A stretch of 64,000 bases of DNA from Microbacterium sp. LWH3-1.2 (lineage in GTDB: Bacteria > Actinomycetota > Actinomycetes > Actinomycetales > Microbacteriaceae): assembly GCF_040675855.1 (NCBI RefSeq), contig NZ_JBEGIK010000001.1, forward strand, positions 806,001 to 870,000, written 5' to 3'. The first letter of the stretch is position 1. The number at the start of each line of letters is the position of its first letter. The position numbers were made by a program, and so were the translations under genes. Positions 1-8,330 of this stretch are shown piece after piece. The notes under the pieces were generated by a model. That model worked only from the letters and a program-made list of their open reading frames with translations, did no database searches and was not told where the DNA came from.

Positions 1-20
1 GAGAAGCGGCGCGTGGCCAT
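1..20 (-). CDS. second ABC transporter permease, first codons only
   Basis: Only six codons (M-A-T-R-R-F) lie in the window before it runs off the left edge. The ATG at 20 begins one nucleotide after the TGA (24-22) of the upstream permease, the tight coupling usual for paired permeases of peptide transporters. The identity as a DppC/OppC-type permease is inferred from position alone. Confidence 0.5.
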
Positions 21-21
21 G

Positions 22-1110
22 TCAGTACCTCACCCTCGGGTCGAGGAAGGCGGCTATGACGTCGACGACGAAGTTCGTCACCGCGACGAGGATCGCGATC
101 ATCGCGACGATGCCCTGGATCGCGACGAAGTCGCGGGCCTTCAGATACTCGGCGAGCTGGAATCCGATGCCCTGCCACTCGAACGTCGTCTCGGTCAGCA
201 CCGCGCCGCCGAGCAGCAACGCGATCTGCAGGCCGATCACGGTGACGATCGGGATCAGCGCCGGCTTGTAGGCGTGCCGGCGCACGAGACGGTACTCGCT
301 CACGCCGCGGGAGCGGGCCGCGTCGATGTAGGGCATGTTGTGCGTGCCGATGACGTTCGTGCGTACCAGCCGCAGGAAGATGCTCGCGGTCAACAGGCCC
401 AGCACCATCGACGGGAGGAAGGCGTGCAGCAGCACGTCCTGAACGTAGGCCGGGTTGCCCGAGGCGATCGCATCGATGAGGTAGATGCCGGTGCCGCCCT
501 CGCGGTTGAGCGCGATCTCGGTCCGCACGCTCGCCCGGCCGCTGACCGGGAACCAGCCCAGCCACACCGAGAAGACGAGCTTGGCCAGCAGGCCGGAGAA
601 GAACACGGGCGTCGCATAGAAGAGGATCGCGCTGACGCGGAGTCCGGCATCCGTCGCCTTCTCGCGCTTTGCGGCCGCGACCATGCCGAGGGGAATGCCG
701 ACGATGAGGGCGATGAGCAGGGCGTAGCAGACGAGCTCGAGCGTCGCCGCACCGTACGTCAGGAGCACCTCCGTCACGGGTTGGTTGTCGGTGATCGTGG
801 TGCCGAAGTTGCCGGTGAACACCTGCCCGATGTACTCGAGGTACTGGACGAGAATCGGCCGGTCGTAGCCGGCCTCATGGATGCGCTCCTGCAGCTGGTC
901 GGCGGGGAGGCGGCCGCCGAGGGCCGCGGTGATCGGATCGCCGGTGAGACGGATGAGGAAGAAGACCAGCGTCACCAGGATGAGAACGGTCGGGAAGATC
1001 AGAAGGAACCGCACCAGGAGGTAGCGGCCCAGGGTCCCGCCTGTGGCGGGTCTGCGGCGCGCCAGCATCGCGGGCGGCTGGTCAACGGATGCGGCGATGT
1101 CGCTCGTCAT
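22..1110 (-). CDS. peptide/oligopeptide ABC transporter permease (DppB/OppB type)
   Basis: Inner-membrane subunit of a family-5 peptide importer, 362 aa, slightly longer than the usual 310-340 because of an N-terminal tail of about 30 residues. A first membrane segment at roughly residues 30-52 (FLLIFPTVLILVTLVFFLIR) precedes the conserved L-G-x-D-P-type motif seen here as TGDPITAALGG. More hydrophobic segments follow, and the C-terminal end DPRVRY is typical of the subfamily. It lies 88 nt downstream of the substrate-binding lipoprotein gene, separated by a perfect hairpin, and abuts a further permease gene. The substrate cannot be told from sequence; peptides are the family default. Confidence 0.9.
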   Translation of the reverse strand: MTSDIAASVDQPPAMLARRRPATGGTLGRYLLVRFLLIFPTVLILVTLVFFLIRLTGDPITAALGGRLPADQLQERIHEAGYDRPILVQYLEYIGQVFTGNFGTTITDNQPVTEVLLTYGAATLELVCYALLIALIVGIPLGMVAAAKREKATDAGLRVSAILFYATPVFFSGLLAKLVFSVWLGWFPVSGRASVRTEIALNREGGTGIYLIDAIASGNPAYVQDVLLHAFLPSMVLGLLTASIFLRLVRTNVIGTHNMPYIDAARSRGVSEYRLVRRHAYKPALIPIVTVIGLQIALLLGGAVLTETTFEWQGIGFQLAEYLKARDFVAIQGIVAMIAILVAVTNFVVDVIAAFLDPRVRY

Positions 1111-1150
1111 CGTGGTGGCCTAACTGTGTGTGCTGCCGGAGGGCGAATGC

Positions 1151-1186
1151 CGATGGGGCGGCCCGGGTGAGCGGGCCGCCCCATCG
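1151..1186 (-). terminator. perfect 15-bp hairpin between binding-protein and permease genes
   Basis: CGATGGGGCGGCCCG (1151-1165) is exactly complementary to 1172-1186, with a 6-nt loop. No T-run follows on the minus strand, so it is more likely a partial terminator or mRNA-stabilising hairpin than a complete stop. Such structures commonly let the binding protein be made in excess over the membrane subunits. Confidence 0.7.
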
Positions 1187-1198
1187 ATGGAAGCCGCG

Positions 1199-2833
1199 TT
1201 ACTTCGTGAGCGGCGCGAAGCGGAACTTGAACGATGCGTCGAGCGTGACGCCCTCCACACCGGTTCCGGCCACGGCCACCTGTGCACCCTGCAGGAGCGG
1301 CACGGTCGAGAGCAGCTCGGCCACGCGCGTCTGGATGTCCTCGATCTCCTGCGTGCGCTTCGCCGGATCGGTCTCGACGGCCTGCTGGAGGATGAGGTCC
1401 TCGGTCTGCTGGTCGCTGAAGTGGTTGCCCAGGAAGTTCTTCGTCAGGAAGAACGGGGTGAGGTAGTTGTCGGCGTCGGAGTAGTCCGGGTACCAGCCCA
1501 GCTGGTAGGCGGGGTAGACGTCCGACGTGCGGTCCTTCGAGTACTGCACCCACTCGGTCGACTTGAGGTCGACGGAGAACAGGCCGCTCTCCTCGAGCTG
1601 CGACTTCACCAGGGCGTACTCGTCACCCGACGACGGGCCGTAGTGGTCGGGGCTGTACTGCAGGCTGAGGGCGACGGGCGTCTCGACGCCCGCGGCCTCG
1701 AGGGTGGCCTTCGCCTTCTCGGCATCGGGGCCGCCGGCGCCGTCGCCGTACATCTCCTTGAGAGGCTCGATGGCGCCGGTGAAACCCTCGGGGACGAACG
1801 AGTAGAGCGGCGTGTACGTGCCCTTGTAGACCTGCGACGACAGCGCCTCGCGGTCGACGAGGTCGGCCACGGCCTGGCGTACGGCGAGGGCCTTGGCCGC
1901 GTCGGCCTCGGGGGTCGTCGCACCGTACGGCTGCGTGTTGAAGTTGAACACGATGTAGCGGATCTCGCCGCCCGGGCCGTTGACGATCTGGACGTCCTCG
2001 TTCTTGCTGAGGTCCTCGACGTCGGTCGACGACAGTGCGCGGTACGCCACGTCGATGTCGCCTTCCTGCACGGCGAGCTTCAGGTTCGACGACTCGGCGA
2101 AGTAGCTGAGGATCACGGCACTGTTGACCGGCGCATCGAGGAGGCCCTGGTAGTTCTCGTTCGGAGAGAACTCGACGGTCTTGTTGAAGTCCCACGACGT
2201 GATCGCGTACGGGCCGCCGAAGGCGTTGGCGTCGACGATGTCCTGGTCGGGCGTGACTGCGTCGGCGGAGAACACCTCGTCGTCGACGATGGCGCCCGGG
2301 AAGCTCGTGAGGATGTACGGGAAGACCTGGTCGTTCGCGGTCTTGAGGTGGAACACGACCGTGGTGTCGTCCGGCGTCTCGACGCTGTCGAGGTTGTAGA
2401 GCAGGCTCGACGCGCCGTTCGGGTCGGCGATCTTGATGTTGCGGTCGAACGAGAACTTGACGTCGGAGGACGTCAGGTCGTTGCCGTTCGCCCACTTGAG
2501 ACCCTCGGGCAGGGTCACCGTGTACTCGGTCGGCGACGTGAACTCGGCCGACTCGGCGAGGTCGGGCACGACCTCGGTGCTGTTGTAGTCGGTGTTGAGG
2601 AGGTACGGGAAGACCTGGGTCTGCACCGCCAGCGAGCCGTTGTCGTACGAGCCCGCCGGGTCGAGCGTGGTGACCTTGTCGGTGGTGCCGACGATGATGG
2701 GCTCGCCCGAGGCGCCGCCGTCGTCGTCGTTTCCGCCGCCACCGCCGGCGCAGCCGGCGAGGAGAAGAGCCGAGGCGCCGAAGGCGCCGATCGCGATGCC
2801 CATGCGGCCCCGCGTGCTGTGGTGCAGTGACAT
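1199..2833 (-). CDS. ABC transporter substrate-binding lipoprotein, family 5
   Basis: Extracytoplasmic solute-binding protein of a peptide-type importer, 544 aa, the normal length for SBP_bac_5. A lipoprotein signal peptide is visible: basic start, hydrophobic stretch GIAIGAFGASALLLAGC with lipobox L-A-G-C at about residues 25-28, then a Gly/Asp-rich linker. The mature protein carries the family's TLDPA-x-SYD segment and the central SPTEYTVTLPEGLKWANG region. An AGAGGT Shine-Dalgarno precedes the ATG at 2833. It heads the operon with the permease genes at 22-1110 and 1-20. The ligand is unknown; oligopeptides are the default inference. Confidence 0.92.
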   Translation of the reverse strand: MSLHHSTRGRMGIAIGAFGASALLLAGCAGGGGGNDDDGGASGEPIIVGTTDKVTTLDPAGSYDNGSLAVQTQVFPYLLNTDYNSTEVVPDLAESAEFTSPTEYTVTLPEGLKWANGNDLTSSDVKFSFDRNIKIADPNGASSLLYNLDSVETPDDTTVVFHLKTANDQVFPYILTSFPGAIVDDEVFSADAVTPDQDIVDANAFGGPYAITSWDFNKTVEFSPNENYQGLLDAPVNSAVILSYFAESSNLKLAVQEGDIDVAYRALSSTDVEDLSKNEDVQIVNGPGGEIRYIVFNFNTQPYGATTPEADAAKALAVRQAVADLVDREALSSQVYKGTYTPLYSFVPEGFTGAIEPLKEMYGDGAGGPDAEKAKATLEAAGVETPVALSLQYSPDHYGPSSGDEYALVKSQLEESGLFSVDLKSTEWVQYSKDRTSDVYPAYQLGWYPDYSDADNYLTPFFLTKNFLGNHFSDQQTEDLILQQAVETDPAKRTQEIEDIQTRVAELLSTVPLLQGAQVAVAGTGVEGVTLDASFKFRFAPLTK

Positions 2834-2988
2834 GAAGTGCTACCTCTGCGTAGTGGTGTCAGTCGCGTCAGATGGTCGCGGCCAGAGGCTATCTTCACCC
2901 CGCGAAGGCGTTACGGCAATCCAGTAAACGATTCGTAACCAGAACGAAACCCGCCCGCGATCGAGCTGGATGCCCCGCCGACGCCCGT

Positions 2989-3408
2989 TCAGGTGGGCGA
3001 AGTGCGCTCTGACACCTCCGTCCCGAGGCCGAAATGCACGAGCTCCCGATCGTCGAGCATGCGGCTGCGGATGATGAACCGGCTGCCTGTCGGACCCTCC
3101 ACACTGAACCCCGCACCCCGACCGGGCACCACGTCGATCGTGAGGTGCGTGTACTTCCAGTACTCGAACTGGGCCTCCGAGATGAAGACCTCGATGGGGT
3201 CGGGCAGGCCGACGTCGAGTTCGCCGAGTCGCACATCCGATGGCCCGGTCTGGAACATCCCGACCGGGTAGCACATGGGTGCGCTGCCGTCGCAGCAACC
3301 ACCCGACTGATGGAACATGAGCGTGCCGTGCTCCGCCGTGAGCTGCCGCAGCAGGGCGGCCGCGGCATCCGTCACGGCCACGCGCGAGGGGATCTGGGTC
3401 TGGGCCAT
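2989..3408 (-). CDS. DUF779 family protein, partner of aldehyde dehydrogenase
   Basis: 139 aa, cytosolic. The start at 3408 (MAQTQIPSRV) is chosen because GAGGAG sits 6 nt upstream; a possible ATG at 3435 lacks this and lies in a repeat arm. A cysteine-rich motif, HQSGGCCDGSAPMCYP at about residues 32-47, is the family hallmark and could bind metal. DUF779 genes typically sit beside ExaC/AldB-type aldehyde dehydrogenases, as here (117 nt downstream of that gene). The biochemical role is not established; assistance to or maturation of the dehydrogenase is an inference from co-occurrence. Confidence 0.85.
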   Translation of the reverse strand: MAQTQIPSRVAVTDAAAALLRQLTAEHGTLMFHQSGGCCDGSAPMCYPVGMFQTGPSDVRLGELDVGLPDPIEVFISEAQFEYWKYTHLTIDVVPGRGAGFSVEGPTGSRFIIRSRMLDDRELVHFGLGTEVSERTSPT

Positions 3409-3428
3409 CGGTGTCTCCTCGAAGAGAT

Positions 3429-3505
3429 CGCGCATAACTCAGGCAGACGAGGGTTCGGAGCGTCCTCTGGGGACCGGCGGCTCGATTCTGCCTGAGTTAT
3501 GCGCG
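3429..3505. repeat. 77-bp element bounded by 19-bp perfect inverted repeats
   Basis: CGCGCATAACTCAGGCAGA at 3429-3447 recurs as its exact reverse complement at 3487-3505, with 39 nt between. It lies between the aldehyde dehydrogenase gene and DUF779. Arm length and size suit either a small MITE- or REP-like mobile repeat or a strong intercistronic RNA hairpin. No T-run and no obvious target duplication are seen. Confidence 0.75.
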
Positions 3506-3524
3506 CTGGGGTTCGCTGATCGGT

Positions 3525-5075
3525 CTAGAAGAAGCCCATGGCTCCATCGGCGTACGACACCAGCAGGTTCTTCGTCTGCTGGTAGTGGTCGAGCATCTTG
3601 AGGTGGTTCTCGCGACCGATGCCGGACTGCTTGTACCCGCCGAACGCCGCGTGCGCAGGGTACTGGTGGTAGGTGTTCGTCCAGACGCGACCCGCTTCGA
3701 TGGCACGGCCGGCGCGGTATGCGGTGTCCCCGGAGCGGCTCCAGACGCCGGCGCCCAGCCCGTACAGCGTGTCGTTCGCGATCGAGATGGCGTCGTCGAA
3801 GTCGTCGAACGACGTGACCGAGACGACCGGCCCGAAGATCTCCTCCTGGAAGATGCGCATGTCGTTCGTGCCCTCGAAGACGGTCGGCGCCACGTAGTAG
3901 CCGCCCGACAGCTCGCCGCCGAGGTCGACGCGCTCACCGCCCGCGAGCAGCCTCGCCCCGCCCGCCTTGCCGATCTCGATGTATGACAGGATCTTCTCGA
4001 GCTGGTCGTTGGACGCCTGCGCCCCGATCATCGTCGCCGGGTCGAGCGGATTGCCCTGCACGATCTTGCCGACGCGGCCGAGGGCGTCGCCGAGGAACCC
4101 GTCGTAGATCGAGCGCTGGATGAGCGCGCGCGAGGGGCACGTGCAGACCTCGCCTTGATTGAGGGCGAAGAGGGTGAAGCCCTCGAGCGCCTTGTCGTAG
4201 TAGGCGTCGTCGGTGGAGCGCGCGACATCCTCGAAGAAGACGTTGGCGCTCTTGCCCCCGAGCTCGAGCGTCACCGGGATGAGGTTCTGCGACGCGTACT
4301 GCATGATGAGGCGGCCGGTCGTCGTCTCACCGGTGAACGCGACCTTCCGGATGCGCTTGTGCTGCGCCAACGGCGCGCCGGCCTCGATGCCGAAGCCGTT
4401 GACGATGTTGACCACGCCGGCCGGCAGCAGGTCGCCGATGATCTCGAAGAGGAAGAGGATCGACGCCGGCGTCTGCTCCGCGGGCTTCAGCACCACGCAG
4501 TTGCCGGCGGCGAGTGCCGGGGCGAGCTTCCACGTGGCCATGAGGATCGGGAAGTTCCACGGGATGATCTGCCCCACCACCCCCAGCGGCTCGTGGAAGT
4601 GGTACGCCACCGTGTCCTCGTCGAGTTGGCTGAGCGAACCCTCCTGGCCCCTCAGCACGCCCGCGAAGTAGCGGAAGTGGTCGACGGCGAGCGGGATGTC
4701 GGCAGCCAGCGTCTCGCGGACGGGCTTGCCGTTCTCCCACGTCTCGGCGACGGCGATCCGTTCGAGATTCTGCTCGATGCGGTCGGCGATCTTGTTGAGG
4801 ATCACCGCCCGCTCGGCGGGTGTCGTGCGCTTCCACGACTCGAACGCCTTCCACGCGACATCCACCGCCCGGTCGACGTCTTCCACGGTGCCGCGGCCGA
4901 CCTCGGTGAAGGGTTTGCCGGTGACGGGCGTGATGTTCTCGAAGTACTGCCCCTTGATGGGCTCGACGAACTCGCCGCCGATGTAGTGGCCATAGCGGGG
5001 GCGGTAGTCGGCGATCGATCCTCGCTGCCCGGGTGCGGCGTAGACGCTCGAGACGCCCTCTTCGACGATGGTCAT
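3525..5075 (-). CDS. NAD-dependent aldehyde dehydrogenase (ExaC/AldB type)
   Basis: Oxidises an aliphatic aldehyde, probably acetaldehyde, to the acid; 516 aa, full length, cytosolic. The catalytic glutamate is in [11 protein letters not shown] (about E271) and the catalytic cysteine in [12 protein letters not shown] (about C311). The cofactor-binding [20 protein letters not shown] and FTGETTTGR segments are intact. GGAGACC precedes the ATG at 5075. Upstream are a GAF-domain regulator gene on the same strand and a 14-bp dyad at 5141-5154, a plausible operator. Downstream is DUF779. The layout matches acetaldehyde dehydrogenase units of alcohol catabolism; the exact substrate is inferred. Confidence 0.92.
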   Translation of the reverse strand: MTIVEEGVSSVYAAPGQRGSIADYRPRYGHYIGGEFVEPIKGQYFENITPVTGKPFTEVGRGTVEDVDRAVDVAWKAFESWKRTTPAERAVILNKIADRIEQNLERIAVAETWENGKPVRETLAADIPLAVDHFRYFAGVLRGQEGSLSQLDEDTVAYHFHEPLGVVGQIIPWNFPILMATWKLAPALAAGNCVVLKPAEQTPASILFLFEIIGDLLPAGVVNIVNGFGIEAGAPLAQHKRIRKVAFTGETTTGRLIMQYASQNLIPVTLELGGKSANVFFEDVARSTDDAYYDKALEGFTLFALNQGEVCTCPSRALIQRSIYDGFLGDALGRVGKIVQGNPLDPATMIGAQASNDQLEKILSYIEIGKAGGARLLAGGERVDLGGELSGGYYVAPTVFEGTNDMRIFQEEIFGPVVSVTSFDDFDDAISIANDTLYGLGAGVWSRSGDTAYRAGRAIEAGRVWTNTYHQYPAHAAFGGYKQSGIGRENHLKMLDHYQQTKNLLVSYADGAMGFF

Positions 5076-5140
5076 TGCTGGTCTCCTTCGACGCGTTCCG
5101 CGACGGTCGTCGTCGCGATGCGTCGAAGGTAGGCCGTGCG

Positions 5141-5154
5141 ACGTTGCACAACGT
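5141..5154 (-). promoter_or_regulatory. candidate operator upstream of aldehyde dehydrogenase
   Basis: ACGTTGCACAACGT is a perfect 14-bp dyad, continuing for two more pairs beyond one mismatch (5138-5157). It lies between the regulator's stop and the aldehyde dehydrogenase start, 66 nt upstream of the ATG, where an activator site would be expected. Binding by the neighbouring GAF-domain regulator is an inference. Confidence 0.4.
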
Positions 5155-5165
5155 TGCGAGGTGGT

Positions 5166-6524
5166 TCAGACGTCCGCCTCGAGCCTCTCGATGCGGGCGA
5201 CGAGGCCGGCGCGGCGGGGCGAGCGCGCGGGCAGCATCGACAGGCACAGCCGGAGCAGCTCGGCATCGTCGGCGGCGGCGTCCGTATCCGCGAACGCGAG
5301 GAGGACGTCGACGGATGCCTCGGCCATGAGTGCTTCGCGAAGCGCGACGCGCACGGTGCCGCGGAACTCCTCCACCCCGGGCGCAACCGAGTCGGGGAGC
5401 ACGTCGCCGCGGTAGGCCGCGAGGGCGACGCGGTGCGCGCCGCGGTCGAGCAGCGACAGCACCTGGTGCGCATCGGTCTCGACCTCGACGCCGAGTCGGT
5501 ACGGCCGCGACTCCGGCACGAGCGCGGGGGCGGCCGACGTGAGCGCCTTGCGCAGGCGCACCATCTCGGCACGGAGGGTGACGGATGCCGCATCCCCGGC
5601 CGACTCTCCGTATACGAGGTCGCCGAGCCGCTCTGCCGACAGCCCCTGCCGGTGCACGGCGAGCATGAGCAGCAGCTCGGCATGACGCGGACCGAGCTCG
5701 GACACCGTCTCGAAGCCCTCGCCGGTCACCTCGAGCTGCGCGCGGTCGCGGCCGAGCACCCGCAGCGTCGCGCGCGTGGGCTCGACGCGCCGTGCGGGCG
5801 CGCGGCGCGCGGGTCGCGGCGGCTCGGCGCGCGCCCGGAGCCGCGCGACCAGCAGCTCGCCTTCGATCGCCCGGGCCGTGGCATCCACCAGCAGCTGCGC
5901 CTGAGGTGTGACGGCCTCGACACCGCCGGTCACGTCGATGACGCCGAGGATGCGCCGCGTCTCGGGGTCGTGCACGGGCGCGGCGCTGCACGACCACGGC
6001 TGCACGAGCCGGTTGAAGTGCTCGGCACCGGCGATCTGCACCGATCGGTCGAGGGCGAGCGCGGTGCCCGGGGCCGCCGTGCCGACGGCGTCCTCCGACC
6101 AGTTCGCGCCCTCGACGAAGCCCATGTCGCCGGTGAGATGCCGCACGTTGCGGTCGCCCTCGACCCACAGCAGACGCCCGGCGGCGTCGCCCACGGCGAC
6201 GACGACGCCGGACTCGGACGCCTCGCCCGGAAGCAGCAGCCCGCGCACCATGTCCATGACCGCGGACAGCGGATGCGCACGGCGGTACGCGTCGAGCTCC
6301 TCGGCCGTCAGGTCGAGCGGTGGGAGCGCCTCGGCGCCGACGAGGCTGTCGAGCGAGCGGCGCCAGGAGTCGCGAACCAGCAGGCGGACGTCACGCAGGC
6401 GCTCGTCGGCCGTGTTGCCGGCCACGAGCTCCTCATGGGCGCGCTCGATGAGCAGGCGGGAGGTCTCTGGCGAGACCTCGCGCCGCTGCGACCAGGATGA
6501 TGACACGGCGGCTCCGATCGACAT
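5166..6524 (-). CDS. GAF-domain transcriptional regulator (AcoR-like sensor region)
   Basis: Likely regulator of the downstream aldehyde dehydrogenase; 452 aa from the ATG at 6524, with GGAGG about 12 nt upstream (an ATG at 6572 is also in frame). The N-terminal half has the AcoR-type GAF signature: NWSEDAVGTAAPGTALA, then EHFNRLVQPWSCSAAPVHDP and ILGVIDVTGG. There is no sigma-54 AAA+ domain. The C-terminal part (ELGPRHAELLLMLAVHRQGL onward) resembles a winged-helix output with a short C-terminal tail. It is the unusual actinobacterial GAF-plus-wHTH architecture often paired with exaC-type dehydrogenases. The effector is unknown, possibly an alcohol or aldehyde. Confidence 0.8.
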   Translation of the reverse strand: MSIGAAVSSSWSQRREVSPETSRLLIERAHEELVAGNTADERLRDVRLLVRDSWRRSLDSLVGAEALPPLDLTAEELDAYRRAHPLSAVMDMVRGLLLPGEASESGVVVAVGDAAGRLLWVEGDRNVRHLTGDMGFVEGANWSEDAVGTAAPGTALALDRSVQIAGAEHFNRLVQPWSCSAAPVHDPETRRILGVIDVTGGVEAVTPQAQLLVDATARAIEGELLVARLRARAEPPRPARRAPARRVEPTRATLRVLGRDRAQLEVTGEGFETVSELGPRHAELLLMLAVHRQGLSAERLGDLVYGESAGDAASVTLRAEMVRLRKALTSAAPALVPESRPYRLGVEVETDAHQVLSLLDRGAHRVALAAYRGDVLPDSVAPGVEEFRGTVRVALREALMAEASVDVLLAFADTDAAADDAELLRLCLSMLPARSPRRAGLVARIERLEADV

Positions 6525-6595
6525 CGGTGGAGCGTGCCTCCAGTGTAGGCGCGAGCCGCGGGCACCCAGCATCCGTTGTGCATACCAATCGCATC

Positions 6596-6612
6596 TTGCG
6601 CACTACTGCGCA
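6596..6612 (+). promoter_or_regulatory. candidate PadR promoter/operator
   Basis: Two TGCGCA half-sites (6597-6602 and 6607-6612) separated by 4 nt lie in the 143-nt gap between the divergent GAF-regulator and PadR genes. They overlap a possible -35 (TTGCGC), with TACCGT about 19 nt further downstream. An autoregulatory PadR site is plausible but unproven. Confidence 0.3.
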
Positions 6613-6667
6613 GTCCGTGGTACCGTGCCGTCAACACCATTGGCCGGTGACCGCAGAAGGGACCACC

Positions 6668-7027
6668 GTGGATACGACGCAGCTGCTCAAGGGGGTGCTC
6701 GACGCCGCCGTGCTGGCGGTCGTGCAGCACGACGACGGATACGGGTACGACATCGTGCGACGACTGCGGGAGGCGGGGCTGGGCGATGTCGGCGACGCCT
6801 CGGTCTACGGAACGCTCCGACGCCTTTACGCGGCGGGCGCACTGTCGAGCTACGTCGTTCCGTCCGACGGCGGCCCTCACCGCAAGTACTACGCGATCAA
6901 CCCGCAGGGCCGCGAACTGCTCAGGGCCCAGCGCGCCGACTGGTCGCAGTTCGCCTCCGCGATGTCGGGACTGCTCGACGAACGCCCCGCCGCCACCCCG
7001 CTGCGAAAGATCGGAGAGAACCGGTGA
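6668..7027 (+). CDS. PadR-family transcriptional regulator
   Basis: Small winged-helix repressor, 119 aa, normal for the short PadR subfamily. The GTG at 6668 (VDTTQLLKGVLDAAVLAVV) is preferred because AGAAGGG lies just upstream. The core GYGYDIVRRLREAGL, SVYGTLRRLYAAGALSSY and PHRKYYAINPQGREL covers recognition helix and wing. Its stop overlaps the start of the HAAS-domain gene by 4 nt (GTGA). PadR-HAAS pairs are common in actinobacteria and firmicutes and respond to envelope-type or metabolite signals. The inducer here is unknown. Confidence 0.93.
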   Translation: MDTTQLLKGVLDAAVLAVVQHDDGYGYDIVRRLREAGLGDVGDASVYGTLRRLYAAGALSSYVVPSDGGPHRKYYAINPQGRELLRAQRADWSQFASAMSGLLDERPAATPLRKIGENR

Positions 7028-8142
7028 ACGTCACAGCTCCCGCCCTCGACTCCCGCATCGCCGAGTTCGCCGCCGCCGTGCGTGCCGAGCTCTCCGACCT
7101 CCCCGCCGAAGACGTCGACGACCTCGTCGACGGACTCGACGCCGATCTCGCCGAGCAGGCGTCCGAGAGCGACGACTTCGAGCTTCCCGACCCGGTCGCC
7201 TACGCCGCGGAACTCCGGTCTGCGGCCGGACTGCCCGAGAGGACGACGGATGCATCGACCTCTCGTCGTTCGCCGCGCGAGCGGCTGAACGCTCTGTACG
7301 CCCGCATCGCACGTGCCCTGCACTCGTCGAAGGCGGCCACCTGGGTGATCGAACTCTTCGTGAGCCTGCGCCCGGTGTGGTGGATCGCCCGGGGATGGGC
7401 GTTGTTCGTTCTGCTCGCGTTGCCGCTCGGAACGTGGGACACGATCATCGGCTTCCCCGGGCGCAACACCGGCGGCTGGCTGCTGCTCGGCGCCCTCATG
7501 CTGCTCAGCATCGAGTGGGGTCGCGGCCAGTGGGTGCCTGGGCGGGCTCTGCACGTGCTGCGCACCGCGGCGAGCGTTGTCGCGGCCGTCACGCTGCTGT
7601 TCGCGATCCCTGCGACGGTCACCTCGGCCCAGAACGCCGTCGGCGCCGCCTACTACTCCTGGACGACCGTCGACGAGCCGACACCCGGCCTGGCGGTCGA
7701 CGGCACGCGGGTGCGCAACATCTTCGTATACGACGCCGCCGGCAACCCGATCGAGCAGGTGCAGCTGTTCGATCAGGATGGCAGACCCCTCACCACAGTC
7801 TCAGGGCAGGACGCGAGCACCTGGCAGTGGGACGAGTACTTCGCCTACGGCGGCGGACCCGTCCCGGTGCCGCTCGTGATCAACGGCCGCTCGCCGGTGT
7901 GGAACGTCTACCCGCTGCGCGAGCTCCCGTTCGACGCGATCGAGCCCGACCAGGCCGCCGCGATCCTGCCGGCTGCGCCGTTCCCCGACGTTCCGGCTGT
8001 CGACGGGCTGACGAACCCCGTCCCCACCGCGACGCCGAGTCCCGGGGCGGCGACCGACGCGGTGCCCGATCCGACGCCGACGCCCACGCCGGAGGGCGCC
8101 ACGGCGCCCATCGCGAACGACACTGTGGGGGCGGAGAGGTGA
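7024..8142 (+). CDS. HAAS-type signalling-domain membrane protein
   Basis: 372 aa, GTG start at 7024 inside the PadR stop (GTGA overlap). The N-terminal 70 residues, with AELSDLPAEDVDDLVDGLDADL, match the helical HAAS/permease-prefix domain that accompanies PadR regulators. Three or four membrane segments follow (VWWIARGWALFVLLALPLGT; GGWLLLGALMLLSIEW; VLRTAASVVAAVTLLFAIPA). An extracytoplasmic domain of about 150 residues ends in a Thr/Pro-rich tail (PTPTPTPEG). It probably transduces or buffers a signal with the PadR regulator. Its biochemical activity is not known. Confidence 0.8.
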   Translation: MNVTAPALDSRIAEFAAAVRAELSDLPAEDVDDLVDGLDADLAEQASESDDFELPDPVAYAAELRSAAGLPERTTDASTSRRSPRERLNALYARIARALHSSKAATWVIELFVSLRPVWWIARGWALFVLLALPLGTWDTIIGFPGRNTGGWLLLGALMLLSIEWGRGQWVPGRALHVLRTAASVVAAVTLLFAIPATVTSAQNAVGAAYYSWTTVDEPTPGLAVDGTRVRNIFVYDAAGNPIEQVQLFDQDGRPLTTVSGQDASTWQWDEYFAYGGGPVPVPLVINGRSPVWNVYPLRELPFDAIEPDQAAAILPAAPFPDVPAVDGLTNPVPTATPSPGAATDAVPDPTPTPTPEGATAPIANDTVGAER

Positions 8143-8318
8143 CCGTGCGAACGGATGCCGGTCTCCCGGGGAGACCGAAGTCCGGGGCGGCCGAGCTTGC
8201 TGATGCCGCGGCGATCGAAGCGGCGGCATCCGTCGCCTGGTTCAGCCCGCCGCGCATCGTGAGCATCGACATCACCCACCTGGTGCGCGCCGCCCTCGAT
8301 GGGCACAGCCGACCCTGA
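8139..8318 (+). CDS. small hypothetical protein, third member of the PadR-HAAS unit
   Basis: 59 aa, unrecognised. The GTG at 8139 overlaps the preceding stop by 4 nt, the same GTGA coupling as the PadR-HAAS junction, which is the main reason to believe it is translated. The sequence has an Ala-rich stretch and the motif WFSPPRIVSIDITHLVRAAL; no signal peptide or membrane segment is seen. It ends 13 nt before the convergent CCA-transferase gene. It could also be non-coding sequence that happens to be open. Confidence 0.5.
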   Translation: MTVRTDAGLPGRPKSGAAELADAAAIEAAASVAWFSPPRIVSIDITHLVRAALDGHSRP

Positions 8319-8330
8319 GGCAGCGAGGGG

